Shown: positions 36,127 through 45,314 of the stretch, one piece after another | Position numbering within the stretch: the first letter of the stretch is position 1 | Layout of the letters: each line of letters begins with the position of its first letter | The notes under the pieces: generated by a model | What the model was told of the DNA's origin: nothing | The model's database searches: none | Seen by the model: the letters and a program-made list of their open reading frames with translations, nothing else | Assembly: GCF_000498755.1 (NCBI RefSeq) | Contig: NZ_AXUS01000012.1 | Location: 1-64,000, forward strand | Reading direction: 5' to 3' | Length of the DNA stretch: 64,000 nucleotides | Source of the DNA: Clostridioides mangenotii TR | GTDB taxonomy: Bacteria; Bacillota; Clostridia; Peptostreptococcales; Peptostreptococcaceae | Made by a program: the position numbers and the translations under genes

Positions 36127-36969
36127 ATGAAAAAATATAAAAGACAACAACAAAATTCATATAAGTATACCTTAGCTAATACTAATCTAAGAGAAGAAAA
36201 ATCCACTTCTTCAAATGTAATCACTGTAATACCGGCTGGGTCTAAGGTTCAAGTTATCGAAGCTGAAGAAGATTGGTATGAAGTATCATATAATGGACAG
36301 AGAGGGTATGTATATAGTGATTATTTATCCAAAACAAAATATACATGGACAGATGTTACTCTAAGGTCTTATCCATCTGCTGAATCAAATCCAGTAACTA
36401 TAATTCCTCCAAAATCTATAGTACAAGTTTTATCTGTAAATGGAGACTGGAGTCGTGCTATGTATGATGATCAAGAAGGATATATATTTAGTTATTTCCT
36501 TTCTGATGATGGAAATCCACCTGAAGAATATGATTTTAATTACTTTTACACGGATATGACAAAGTTTGTAAATGATAATGAAATTAAAAGCCCCACTACA
36601 AATTTAATTACAACAGATTTAGAAAATAAAATTACTTATATATTTGAAAAGAACCAAGATGGTTTATGGAATTTACTGTATAAGTGGCTATGTACAATAG
36701 GAAAACCTAGTACACCAACTATTAAGGGCACTTTTTATGTTAGCGGTAGAAAACCTTACTTTGGCTCTGATACTTATAGAGTAAAATACGCTACTAGAAT
36801 TCGAGGTAGCTACTACTATCATTCAATTTTATTTAATCCAGCAGGAACTGAAATAATTGATGATAGACTTGGAATGGCCTTGAGCCATGGATGTATTCGA
36901 TTAGCTGTAGAAAATGCTCATTGGATTTACGATAATGTATTAGATAAAACTACTATAATTATAAACTAA
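36127..36969 (+). CDS. L,D-transpeptidase (YkuD) with two SH3b repeats
   Basis: A 280-residue protein. Two bacterial SH3 domains occupy about residues 13-70 and 73-128 (NLREEKSTSSNVITVIPAGS and VTLRSYPSAESNPVTIIPPK); a YkuD domain follows, with the catalytic cysteine in ALSHGCIRLAVENAHWIYD. Such enzymes make 3-3 peptidoglycan crosslinks or remodel the wall. No signal peptide or membrane segment is visible, which is odd for an extracytoplasmic enzyme. The start follows GAGGTG. Confidence 0.9.
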   Translation: MKKYKRQQQNSYKYTLANTNLREEKSTSSNVITVIPAGSKVQVIEAEEDWYEVSYNGQRGYVYSDYLSKTKYTWTDVTLRSYPSAESNPVTIIPPKSIVQVLSVNGDWSRAMYDDQEGYIFSYFLSDDGNPPEEYDFNYFYTDMTKFVNDNEIKSPTTNLITTDLENKITYIFEKNQDGLWNLLYKWLCTIGKPSTPTIKGTFYVSGRKPYFGSDTYRVKYATRIRGSYYYHSILFNPAGTEIIDDRLGMALSHGCIRLAVENAHWIYDNVLDKTTIIIN

Positions 36970-36975
36970 TTTAAC

Positions 36976-37017
36976 ATATAGGCTCTGTTAGGTAATTGTC
37001 TAACAGAGCTATATTTA
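36976..37017 (+). terminator. Intrinsic terminator
   Basis: GGCTCTGTTAG and CTAACAGAGCT form the stem just after the L,D-transpeptidase stop, followed by TATATTTA. Confidence 0.75.
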
Positions 37018-37120
37018 GATTTTAAATAATAATGTTGCCTTAGTAAAAAGAGGCAAAAATGAGGTTATAATATTCGCCTTTATATTTATCAACTAGCGGA
37101 GAGTTAGTTAAAAAGTTATA

Positions 37121-37300
37121 AAAAATAGACCTTCATCTAATAAGTAGAAGAGGGTCTATTTTTTCGTTTAAATACTTATTTAATTTATTACCATTACAAA
37201 TTTATTTTCTTTTATAACCTTAGTATAGGTAATCATAGTAACATTATATCACTTTAACCATTAAGTTTGTTCTAATTTATGAGGCATATACTTTTTATAC
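37121..37300 (-). pseudogene. Repeated hairpin plus integrase 3' end, copy E
   Basis: The hairpin ATAGACCTTCATCTA...TAGAAGAGGGTCTAT is followed by GTTTAAATACTTATTTAAT and sequence matching copies A and B down to ATATCACTTTAACCATTAAG, but with several base changes and losses. An ACTAGCGGAGAGTTAGTTAA phrase precedes it, as at copies B and C. Confidence 0.75.
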
Positions 37301-37354
37301 ATAGTCTATAAAGACAACAAAGAAATATCTATTTACTTCGTCAAGCAATCACTT

Positions 37355-37684
37355 TTAGTCACCTGATATAGTATTTTTTATATGAGCCGTTCCCCAATGA
37401 TTCATTGCATCTAAGACTGGTTTAAGTGTCTGACCAAGTTCCGTAAGTGAATAATCAACTCTTGGTGGAACCTCAGCGTAAACTTTTCTGCTAACAAGCC
37501 CATCGGCTTCCATTTGACGAAGCTGTTGTGTAAGCATCTTTTGACTTATATCTTTAATTCCCCTGTTAAGTTCATTGAATCTTTGTGTACCGTTGTCCAT
37601 TAGATTTCTAAGAATTAACACTTTCCATTTGTGACCAATCAAATTTACTGTATGTTCAATAGGGCATGATTTATTACATGACAT
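37355..37684 (-). CDS. HxlR-family transcriptional regulator
   Basis: A 109-residue winged-helix protein (CPIEHTVNLIGHKWKVLILR, RFNELNRGIKDISQKMLTQQLRQME, VPPRVDYSLTELG). The ATG at 37684, 10 bases after AAAGGAGA, is preferred over longer frames. Divergent from a cupin gene; the intergenic region holds two clear inverted repeats. Confidence 0.92.
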   Translation of the reverse strand: MSCNKSCPIEHTVNLIGHKWKVLILRNLMDNGTQRFNELNRGIKDISQKMLTQQLRQMEADGLVSRKVYAEVPPRVDYSLTELGQTLKPVLDAMNHWGTAHIKNTISGD

Positions 37685-37711
37685 TTTATTATCTCCTTTA
37701 GTTATTATACA

Positions 37712-37764
37712 ATACTTACTTTTTGGTAAGTATATCACAAAAAGGTGCCTACTTGCAATAAGTA
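37712..37764. promoter_or_regulatory. HxlR operator pair
   Basis: ATACTTAC-N6-GTAAGTAT (37712-37733) is a perfect palindrome; TACTT-N5-AAGTA (about 37750-37764) repeats the half-sites. Location between the HxlR gene and the cupin gene suggests control of both. Confidence 0.7.
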
Positions 37765-37875
37765 AGTATGGGATTTATAATTTGATTATGTCGTAGAATT
37801 AAGTTGTAATTAACTAGTTACGTTGAATATCAACTACAATTTTAAACATAATATTTAAAAGGGAGAAATATTAAT

Positions 37876-38190
37876 ATGAATAAAATTAATATAGGTGATT
37901 TACTTGATTTTAATTCCGAAAAAAGTGTACGTAAGGCTATCTTTAAAGAAGGGCAGCTTGATGTGGGACTTCTACTTTACGAACCTGGCCAAACGACAAC
38001 AGATCATAAGCATTCTAATATTGATGAGGTTTTTTATGTCATTTCAGGTGAAGGGACTATAACAATAAATAACGAGGAATTTGTATTAAGTGAGAAAGAT
38101 ATTATTTTATCTCCCAAGGGAGAGACTCATGGATTTTGTAACACGAGCTCATCTAATTGGGTTGTATTGCAAATTAAGATAACAAGTTAA
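37876..38190 (+). CDS. Cupin-domain protein
   Basis: A 104-residue single cupin. The two metal-binding motifs are seen: TTDHKHSNIDEVFYVISGEG and SPKGETHGFCN. Probably part of the HxlR-controlled stress or detoxification cluster with the next VOC gene. The reaction cannot be assigned. Confidence 0.88.
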   Translation: MNKINIGDLLDFNSEKSVRKAIFKEGQLDVGLLLYEPGQTTTDHKHSNIDEVFYVISGEGTITINNEEFVLSEKDIILSPKGETHGFCNTSSSNWVVLQIKITS

Positions 38191-38255
38191 GTCAATATTA
38201 GCTTGTGTAATTTAAAATTTAATGAAGTAATTAATTATAGAATGGATGTGTTTAA

Positions 38256-38636
38256 ATGTTTAAACGAATAGACCATGTTGCATTTGCTGTAAAGGATAGA
38301 CAAAAATCAATTGATTTTTATGAGAAACATTTTGGATTTAGGAAGTATTTTGAGCACGATGTTCCGGATATGCCTGAAATTGATAAAGTAGTTTATCTTA
38401 AATTAGGAGATACTGTTCTAGAATTTGAGCATTGGACTGAAGAAAAGAAAAAAAGTGGATTTCATTTTTGCCTTATAAGCGATGATTTCGATACCGATTA
38501 CCAAAAACTTAAAAATGCAGGTGTCCCGATTGTGATCGAACCACATATTCCTAGCCCAAGGGTACCAGGAGAAATTGGCTGGAAAAGAGTTATTTTCAAA
38601 GGACTTGATAACGAATTGATTGAAATTAGAGGATAA
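38256..38636 (+). CDS. VOC-family (glyoxalase-fold) protein
   Basis: A 126-residue VOC protein: FKRIDHVAFAVKDRQKSIDF with a metal-type histidine, VLEFEHW with a glutamate, FHFCLIS and a final ELIEIRG glutamate. These four positions make a metal-dependent lyase or dioxygenase-like site plausible. Follows the cupin gene by 65 bases. Confidence 0.87.
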   Translation: MFKRIDHVAFAVKDRQKSIDFYEKHFGFRKYFEHDVPDMPEIDKVVYLKLGDTVLEFEHWTEEKKKSGFHFCLISDDFDTDYQKLKNAGVPIVIEPHIPSPRVPGEIGWKRVIFKGLDNELIEIRG

Positions 38637-38660
38637 TTTAAGCATAGAAAACTAATGTAG

Positions 38661-38692
38661 AAAAAAGGGAAGCTTGATTGCTCCCTTTTTTA
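38661..38692 (+). terminator. Intrinsic terminator
   Basis: AAAAAAGGGAAGC and GCTCCCTTTTTT form the stem just after the VOC gene. Confidence 0.85.
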
Positions 38693-38863
38693 TGTGAAAA
38701 GTCAATGGTTTTATTAAAATTATAAATGTCATAAGAAGAAGGATTTTAAGTGAATTTGAAGAATTATATTACTTATATTTAGGTACAGTTAAAGATCTAT
38801 TTTTAATATATATAATATAACTTACTTATAACATAAAAATATAAAATAAAGGAGATAGTTTAT

Positions 38864-39851
38864 ATGAATCTTCAAGCTAAGTGGATAAATTTATTAAAAC
38901 CAAGATACATTGAAGACGAAGCCATTCGAAAAAAAATACAGATTATAATATTTTTTTCGATAACATTTGGTCTAACTTTCTTATTAGGACTAATATTATG
39001 TTTTAGAGAGTATATCGCCCCAGAGAGTTTCGCGGGATTTATGATGATTTTGCCATTGAGTTCAGTTTCCATTGCAAAATTTTATACAGAAGGAAGAAAT
39101 AATGAAAAACATAAATTTTATTCAGGGATGATATTCTTATTTATACTTTCTACATTGTTATTTACTCTTTCATCATTAAAAGTGATAAATGCAGAGCAAT
39201 TTGAATGGATAAATTATTTATTAGTATTGATAAGTGGTTTAATTATTATTATTTATTCAACTAATTTAAGTGATTTTTACATTTTTAATAATATAAAAAT
39301 AGGAGCTTTATTGATCGGTTATTTTATGCTGACTAAAATTATTCCTATAGTATTTTTCTCGATAATAGAAGGAGAAAAGATTAGTTATGATGGAATTTTA
39401 AATTACGTGTTCTTTTTACCTATAATGTCTTTTGCTTCGATGTATTATTTTATAGGTGAAGAATACGGTTGGAGAGGTTTTTTACAAGATATTCTATTTG
39501 ATAGATTTGGTAAAAGATTAGGAGTTATTATGCTAGGAGTTTGTTGGAGTTTGTGGCATTTGCCTCTACAGTTTACATTGTACAGCCCTAAAACACCAAT
39601 ACTTGGAACAGTTAACCATTTGATATTTGTTATTGGACTTTCTATATTTTTAGGGTTATGTATATATGAAAACTAAAAATGTATGGTTTTGTGCTATAAT
39701 TCATGCTTTAAATAATGGGGTTGGTGTTATATTGTCTGATTATAGTTATGAATCAGTTATTACATTTTCTACGATAGTACAAATACTGATATTAGTATCG
39801 TTACTTTATGTTCCTTTTATTTTTACAAAAGAATATAAAAAAGATCTATAA
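38864..39851 (+). pseudogene. CPBP-family intramembrane protease, frameshifted
   Basis: The first frame (270 codons, to 39676) carries six or so membrane helices and the active-site motifs EEYGWRGFLQ and WSLWHLP, then ends in IFLGLCIYEN and stop. The remaining end is in the +1 frame: GYVYMKTKNVWFCAIIHALNN contains the third CPBP motif (HALNN). Removing one T near 39656 would join them into a normal protein of about 328 residues. So the gene is either recently broken or contains a sequence error. Confidence 0.82.
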
Positions 39852-40114
39852 AAAAATGAATTATTTAATAAAATTAATGCAATTCATGAATATCGTATGA
39901 TTTAAAAAATTAAAATGTATAAAAAATACCAATATAAATTAAAAACTACAAATATGAGTGTAAAAATAAAAGTGGCTCTCAAGCACCTTTATTTTGGTAG
40001 TAAAACTAGAAACAAATATGATAATAGAATAGCAATATTAACTTAATTTTATCACATAAAGATAAAGAATAGAGTAAGATATAGAACTTAAGATAATGGA
40101 GGTAAATTAGATAG

Positions 40115-41332
40115 ATGAATAATTATAGAAATTTAAAGCAGCATGTAACAAATCAAATACAAACTATAACTTCAGATATAGAAGAAGAGATTATAAACAT
40201 AAGAAGAACTATACATAAAAATCCCGAACTAGGAAATAAGGAATTTAAAACAAGCGAGCTTATTAAAAATAAACTAACAAAAATTGGTTATACAGAGATA
40301 GAAAGTATAAATAATACAGGGGTTGTTGCATTATTAAACGGCGAAGGTATTCTTAGCAATTCTAGTAAGACAGTTATGTTTAGAGCTGATATAGATGCTC
40401 TGCCTATTAAAGAAGAGACTAATCACAAGTTTAAATCTACAAATGAAAATATGCACGCTTGTGGACATGATGCACATGCCGCTTGGGGATTAGGTGTAGC
40501 AGAAGTTTTATACAGGCTTAAGCATTTAGTAAATGGAAAAGTTAAGTTTGTATTTCAACCAGCAGAAGAGATTGGTGGTGCAAAGAAGCTTATTGAATTA
40601 GGTGTTCTTGAAAATCCAAAAGTTGATATTGTCCTTGGAGGACATGTTTGGCCAGAAATTGAAGTTGGAGATATAGGGATAGCAAAAAATGTAGCTATGT
40701 CATCAGGTACTTCTTTTAAACTAACTGTAATAGGTAAGGGAGGGCATGGAGCCGAGCCTTTTAATTGTATAGATCCAATTGCTATAGGTTCGGAAATCTA
40801 TTCAGCTATACAAAAATTAGCTTATAAGATAAACAATCCTAAAGAACCAACTATTATATCAGTTTGCTCATTTCATTCAGGTAATTCTAGAAATATAATT
40901 CCAGATATTTGTGATATTGAAGGTACTGTAAGGTCTATAAGCAGTGAAAATGTCGATTATATAATGAATAGAATTGAAGAGATTGCTGATAAATATACAA
41001 AAGCTTATAAAGCAAAATACAAGTTCCATAGAAGTGGTATTTGCTTTCCTGTGATAAACGATAAGAACTTAGTTAATAAAATGGTCGATTCTGCAACTAA
41101 ATTTCTTGAAAGCAAATACATAGATGTAATCGATTACCCAGCAATGACATCTGATGATTTTTCTGAATATACATCAAAGATACCAGGACTTTATGTATAT
41201 ATTGGATCCTCCTCAAAGGATAAAAAGCTATCCGAAAAATTACACAGCAGCATATTTGATTTAGATGAAAGATTATTAAAAAATGCAATAAATATATTTT
41301 CTGGTTTTATAATTGATTATTTAAATGAATAA
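40115..41332 (+). CDS. M20-family amidohydrolase
   Basis: A 405-residue M20D-type zinc hydrolase: IRRTIHKNPELGNKEFKTSE, FRADIDALPIKEET, ENMHACGHDAHAAWGLG and FQPAEEIGGAKKLIELG show the metal and catalytic residues; GGHVWPEIEVGDIG is typical of N-acyl amino acid (hippurate-type) amidohydrolases. Not clearly in an operon; a terminator follows. Confidence 0.92.
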   Translation: MNNYRNLKQHVTNQIQTITSDIEEEIINIRRTIHKNPELGNKEFKTSELIKNKLTKIGYTEIESINNTGVVALLNGEGILSNSSKTVMFRADIDALPIKEETNHKFKSTNENMHACGHDAHAAWGLGVAEVLYRLKHLVNGKVKFVFQPAEEIGGAKKLIELGVLENPKVDIVLGGHVWPEIEVGDIGIAKNVAMSSGTSFKLTVIGKGGHGAEPFNCIDPIAIGSEIYSAIQKLAYKINNPKEPTIISVCSFHSGNSRNIIPDICDIEGTVRSISSENVDYIMNRIEEIADKYTKAYKAKYKFHRSGICFPVINDKNLVNKMVDSATKFLESKYIDVIDYPAMTSDDFSEYTSKIPGLYVYIGSSSKDKKLSEKLHSSIFDLDERLLKNAINIFSGFIIDYLNE

Positions 41333-41369
41333 AGAACGATTAATCTATATATGAATTAAAGAATAAAGA

Positions 41370-41398
41370 AATAAGGTGCAGTGGTTGCACCTTATTTT
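41370..41398. terminator. Bidirectional terminator
   Basis: AATAAGGTGCA and TGCACCTTATT around a four-base loop, followed by TTTT, lies between the converging M20 and permease genes. Confidence 0.85.
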
Positions 41399-41405
41399 AA
41401 ACAAA

Positions 41406-42209
41406 TCATCTTCTACTAAGATAAATTTTTTCAATTAGACTTACTACAGCGTACATTGCCCAAGCACAAACTGCTAAAACAATAACTCCCATCATAACGA
41501 GATCAAGTTTGAATACCTGACTTCCGTATACAATTAAATATCCAATACCGTATCTAGAAACTAAAAATTCCCCTACAATTACTCCAACCCATGCCATACC
41601 TATATTTATCTTAGTTAAATTAATTAAATTGGCAGTATTTGCGGGTAGAATAAGTTTAAAAAGAATTTGAAGCTTAGTTGCTCCAAAACTTCTAAGCATT
41701 TTCACTTTTTCTTCTTCTACATTTATAAAGTAGTTGTAAGCTGAAAGAATTGTTACAACTATTGATATAGCAACGGCAGTTACTATAATCCCCTCAACTC
41801 CTGCGCCAACCCATACGATTATTATTGGGGCAAGGGCTGTTTTAGGAAGTGCATTTAGTACAACTAAAAAAGGATCTAGTATTTTAGATATTTTTTCAGA
41901 CCACCATAAAATAATGGCGATAATAATACCAAAAAAAGTACCTATTGCTAATCCTACTATTGTTTCGTATACAGATACTCCTATATGCTTGAATAACTCT
42001 CCATTAGATGCATATTGCAAAAATAAATTATAGATATTACTAGGCTTACTAAATAGAAAAGTATCTATTATTTTCATATTGGCTAATAATTCCCATAATA
42101 ATGTAAACACAACTAATATTAGTATCTGATAAAAGAGTATTTTTCTCTTTTCTAGTTTTACATTTTTTAAATAACTAAGATATCCATCTGACTCTTTACT
42201 AAATCTCAT
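41406..42209 (-). CDS. SsuC/TauC-like ABC transporter permease
   Basis: A 267-residue permease with six helices and the EAA-type loop (RSFGATKLQILFKLILPANTANLI) that contacts the ATPase. The motif GMAWVGVIVGEFLVSRYGIGYLI is typical for nitrate/sulfonate/taurine-type and ThiX permeases. The ATG at 42209 overlaps the end of the ATPase gene and follows GGAAGGAG. Confidence 0.9.
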   Translation of the reverse strand: MRFSKESDGYLSYLKNVKLEKRKILFYQILILVVFTLLWELLANMKIIDTFLFSKPSNIYNLFLQYASNGELFKHIGVSVYETIVGLAIGTFFGIIIAIILWWSEKISKILDPFLVVLNALPKTALAPIIIVWVGAGVEGIIVTAVAISIVVTILSAYNYFINVEEEKVKMLRSFGATKLQILFKLILPANTANLINLTKINIGMAWVGVIVGEFLVSRYGIGYLIVYGSQVFKLDLVMMGVIVLAVCAWAMYAVVSLIEKIYLSRR

Positions 42210-42954
42210 AAGTGTCCAGCTCCTTCCATAAAAGATCAAAGTATGTTTGGAATTCTGGTACCTTACGTGTTTTAATTGGTATTTTTTCACCTTCAACTTT
42301 TATATCTATATCGTAAATGTTTTTAATTGTGGCCGGTCTCCTAGATAAAACAGCTACCTTATCAGATATACTTATGGCTTCCCCTATATCATGTGTAACC
42401 AAAATAGTCGATTTATTTTCATTTTTAATAATCCTATAGACATCGTCACAAACTAGGAGTCTAGTCTGGTAATCTAGAGCAGAGAAGGGCTCATCTAAAA
42501 GAAGTATATCAGGATCTACTGATAAGGTTCTTATTAATGCGACTCTTTGTTTCATACCGCCTGAGAGTTCCTTTGGATACATATTTCTAAAATCCCATAA
42601 ATCGTATGTCTTTAGCAATTTTTCAATTCTTTCAAGAGATTCTTTATCCTTTTTCTTTCCCTGAACTTCCAATCCAATAGTTATATTATCCATAATATTT
42701 CGCCACTCAAGTAAATTGTCTCTTTGGAACATGTATCCGATGTTTCCATTTATATTTATATCACCCCTAGTTGGCTTTAATAATTTAGTTAATATATTTA
42801 GTAAAGTTGATTTACCGCTTCCAGATGGTCCAACTAGTGTCAAAACTTCACCTTCTTTAAGGCTAAAGTTGATATTATCGAGGACTTTGAGTTCTCCTTC
42901 TTTATTGTAGAAGCTTTTGCACAGATTCTTAACTTCTACTATGTTGTTATTCAT
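42199..42954 (-). CDS. SsuB/TauB-like ABC transporter ATPase
   Basis: A 251-residue ATPase: Walker A GPSGSGKSTL, Q-loop YMFQRDNLLEW, signature LSGGMKQRVAL, Walker B ILLLDEPFSALD and switch histidine LVTHD. Forms a transporter with the overlapping permease. No binding protein is adjacent; the NMT1-like lipoprotein at 8.7 kb is a candidate partner. Confidence 0.92.
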   Translation of the reverse strand: MNNNIVEVKNLCKSFYNKEGELKVLDNINFSLKEGEVLTLVGPSGSGKSTLLNILTKLLKPTRGDININGNIGYMFQRDNLLEWRNIMDNITIGLEVQGKKKDKESLERIEKLLKTYDLWDFRNMYPKELSGGMKQRVALIRTLSVDPDILLLDEPFSALDYQTRLLVCDDVYRIIKNENKSTILVTHDIGEAISISDKVAVLSRRPATIKNIYDIDIKVEGEKIPIKTRKVPEFQTYFDLLWKELDTYEI

Positions 42955-43186
42955 TGTGACACCTCCTGTAGCTTTTAGCTCGTATACTAATATGGTATTA
43001 AAATTTGGGTAAATCTGTACCTATTTTTATGAATATATGAAAATATAATAGGAAAATTACATATTTTTACACTAAAAGTTACATAACTATACAATAATTT
43101 ACATAACTATTTAATATACCACTGGTTTTAAATTGGCTATTAATGTAATATAATATAGTAGCTAATTTAAATAAGGAGGAGAGTAT

Positions 43187-43395
43187 ATGGAAAAAAAACA
43201 ATTTGAGTGTCCTAAATGTGGATCAAATTCATATGAACACGATCAATTCCAAGCAACTGGGGGAATTTTGCAAAAATTTTTGATGTCCAAAATAAGAAAT
43301 TTATTACTATAAGTTGTAAAAAATGTGGTTATACGGAACTTTACAAGGCCGATACATCATCTGGATGGAATATATTAGATTTCCTAATAAACTAG
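43187..43395 (+). pseudogene. Zinc-ribbon nucleic-acid-binding protein, frameshifted
   Basis: MEKKQFECPKCGSNSYEHDQ starts a small zinc-ribbon protein, but after ATGG the frame shifts; in the next frame NFAKIFDVQNKKF, ISCKKCGYTELY and LDFLIN complete the second CxxC half. A single missing A near 43264 explains it. It has an excellent ribosome site (AAGGAGGAG) and its own terminator. Confidence 0.8.
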
Positions 43396-43437
43396 AAAGT
43401 AGATATTTTAAGCAAATTCAAGTAAATATTGCTACAT

Positions 43438-43475
43438 AAAAAAGACTTGTTCAAAATTTAAACAAGTCTTTCTTA
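43438..43475. terminator. Bidirectional terminator
   Basis: AAAAAAGACTTGTT and AACAAGTCTTTCTT around a short AT-rich loop, at the end of the zinc-ribbon gene and the converging S66 fragment. Confidence 0.8.
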
Positions 43476-43499
43476 ATTTATATAAGTTTTATTTTAAAC

Positions 43500-43698
43500 A
43501 TCCAATACAGGAGATTCAATGCGACGTATGACTGCAATTCACATTATAAAGTATAGGTAGATCAGGTATATTGGCTTCAACCCCAACTACACTTCTGTAA
43601 ACTTCTTTGTATTCATCATAATACTTTTCATCTATTAGTTTTCCAACTACAATACCATTTATTACATTTAAAATACCCTGTGTAAGAAGATTCCTCAA
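43500..43698 (-). pseudogene. Peptidase S66 (LD-carboxypeptidase) C-terminal fragment
   Basis: A 60-codon frame reading LLTQGILNVINGIVVGKLID, YRSVVGVE and PDLPILYNVNCSHTSH, which is the C-terminal region of LdcA/MccF-type carboxypeptidases. The catalytic serine region and most of the protein are absent. It begins where the FetB-like gene ends, suggesting a deletion joined them. Confidence 0.75.
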
Positions 43699-44471
43699 TA
43701 AATAAGCATTTGATTCCTATTATTGTAAAGTGTTTTACATCCAAAATGTAACGAACAAAATACTGCAAGACAAGTAACTGTACACTGCGCTATAATTATT
43801 GCAATTTGGTAGAGTATAGCAGTTGTCGGTATAGTTCCAGATAATATCTGTCCTGTCATCATTCCAGGTAAAGATATAATACCCATGCCGATCATGGAAT
43901 TTAAAGTCGGCAGTATTGCAGTCTCTAGTGCTTGATTAGCAAAAGGAGAGAGTATTCTGTCTGGTGTCACCCCTATATTGACAAGTGTATCAATTTTGTT
44001 TCTCTGAGATTTTATACTTTCATCGAAAGTCTTTAAACCTAGACTTACTCCAGTCATAGCATTTCCAAATATCATTCCGCTTATTGGTATTATATACTGT
44101 TGATTAAATATGCTTACCCCTATAACTACTGTAATAAAGAAAAATATAATACATATACCAACAATAGATAACGAGAAGGCAACTATAAGCTTAAATTTTT
44201 TATTTATACCTTTGTTTCTAGATAGGACAGTATATATTGAAAACAGAGTCATTGTAGTCAGATATAATATTGTAAATATAGGGTGAGGGTTTTTAAAAAT
44301 ATATGTAAGAATAAATCCAGCTAAAGCGAGCTGAACACTCATCCTCATACTAGCTATCAACAACATCTTTGTTTTAGATATTTTGCATCTTTTCATTATA
44401 AAAAGTACTATAAGCAACAAGGAGTATATAAGAGAAAACTGTAGTATGTTAAGTTCTATAATAGCGTTCAT
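43695..44471 (-). CDS. FetB-like (YbbM, UPF0014) permease
   Basis: A 258-residue membrane protein with about seven helices. MRMSVQLALAGFILTYIF, IIPISGMIFGNAMTGVSLGL and SLPGMMTGQILSGTIP are signatures of the UPF0014/FetB family, implicated in iron export under oxidative stress in E. coli. The gene overlaps the ATPase gene start/stop by one base and its own 3' end abuts a peptidase fragment. Confidence 0.88.
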   Translation of the reverse strand: MNAIIELNILQFSLIYSLLLIVLFIMKRCKISKTKMLLIASMRMSVQLALAGFILTYIFKNPHPIFTILYLTTMTLFSIYTVLSRNKGINKKFKLIVAFSLSIVGICIIFFFITVVIGVSIFNQQYIIPISGMIFGNAMTGVSLGLKTFDESIKSQRNKIDTLVNIGVTPDRILSPFANQALETAILPTLNSMIGMGIISLPGMMTGQILSGTIPTTAILYQIAIIIAQCTVTCLAVFCSLHFGCKTLYNNRNQMLIY

Positions 44472-45094
44472 TAATTGTCCTCCCTAGATAAGTAAATCAA
44501 TTTTTCTGCATATCTATCTGCTAATGCTTTATTGTGAGAAATTACAACTACAGATATATCCATAGATTTACAAAACTCAATAATGTTATTTAGCAATCTA
44601 TCAGACGTATATTCATCAAGAGCGCTTGTGGGCTCATCAAACATTATAGTTTTTGGAAGCATCGAAAGGCATATTGAAATATAGACTCTTTGGCGTTCAC
44701 CACCTGACATAGTGGTACATACTGAGTCAAGACTAAAATCAATGCAGCAAATTTTTAAATATTTTATTATTTCTTCATCACTTGGTTTATCTATACATCG
44801 AAAATCATAGTACTCATAAAAATTTTCTCTTATAGTCTTATCGAATAGATAAACTGTTTGTCCAACTAGCATTGCATCTTTCCTTAGATCTATAGAATCA
44901 TAGCTTTCTATCAAGTTGTTTAAATAAGATATTTTTCCACTATCAGCGGTAATTACACCATTTAGCAGCTTAAGCAGAGTGCTTTTTCCTGTACCGCTTT
45001 CGCCGCAAATAAATGAGATCTTTTTATCTTCAATTTCTATTTTCGGGTATTTAATATTTTTGTACCTTACATCTTCTAATAAAAATAACAACAT
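44471..45094 (-). CDS. FetA-like (YbbL) ABC ATPase
   Basis: A compact 207-residue ATPase: Walker A GESGTGKSTLL, signature TMSGGERQRV, Walker B TIMFDEPTSALDE, and SHNKALAD switch. Partner of the following FetB-like permease; translation is likely coupled. The start follows AGGAGG. Confidence 0.88.
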   Translation of the reverse strand: MLLFLLEDVRYKNIKYPKIEIEDKKISFICGESGTGKSTLLKLLNGVITADSGKISYLNNLIESYDSIDLRKDAMLVGQTVYLFDKTIRENFYEYYDFRCIDKPSDEEIIKYLKICCIDFSLDSVCTTMSGGERQRVYISICLSMLPKTIMFDEPTSALDEYTSDRLLNNIIEFCKSMDISVVVISHNKALADRYAEKLIYLSREDN

Positions 45095-45314
45095 ATGTCC
45101 TCCTACTAATTTGTTTGTACCTTTATTTATCTATATTTATTATATAGAGCTTTAACTATAATATCAATGTTATTGATTTTTATAATTAATTAGGAATTGT
45201 TTTCAAACATTTATCTAGTAATTAGAAAAAATATTGTTAAATAAGACATATATATGTCAAGTTAAATTTTATATAATATAATAAGAGATTATAATAGTAT
45301 TAAGGAGAGTTCTA

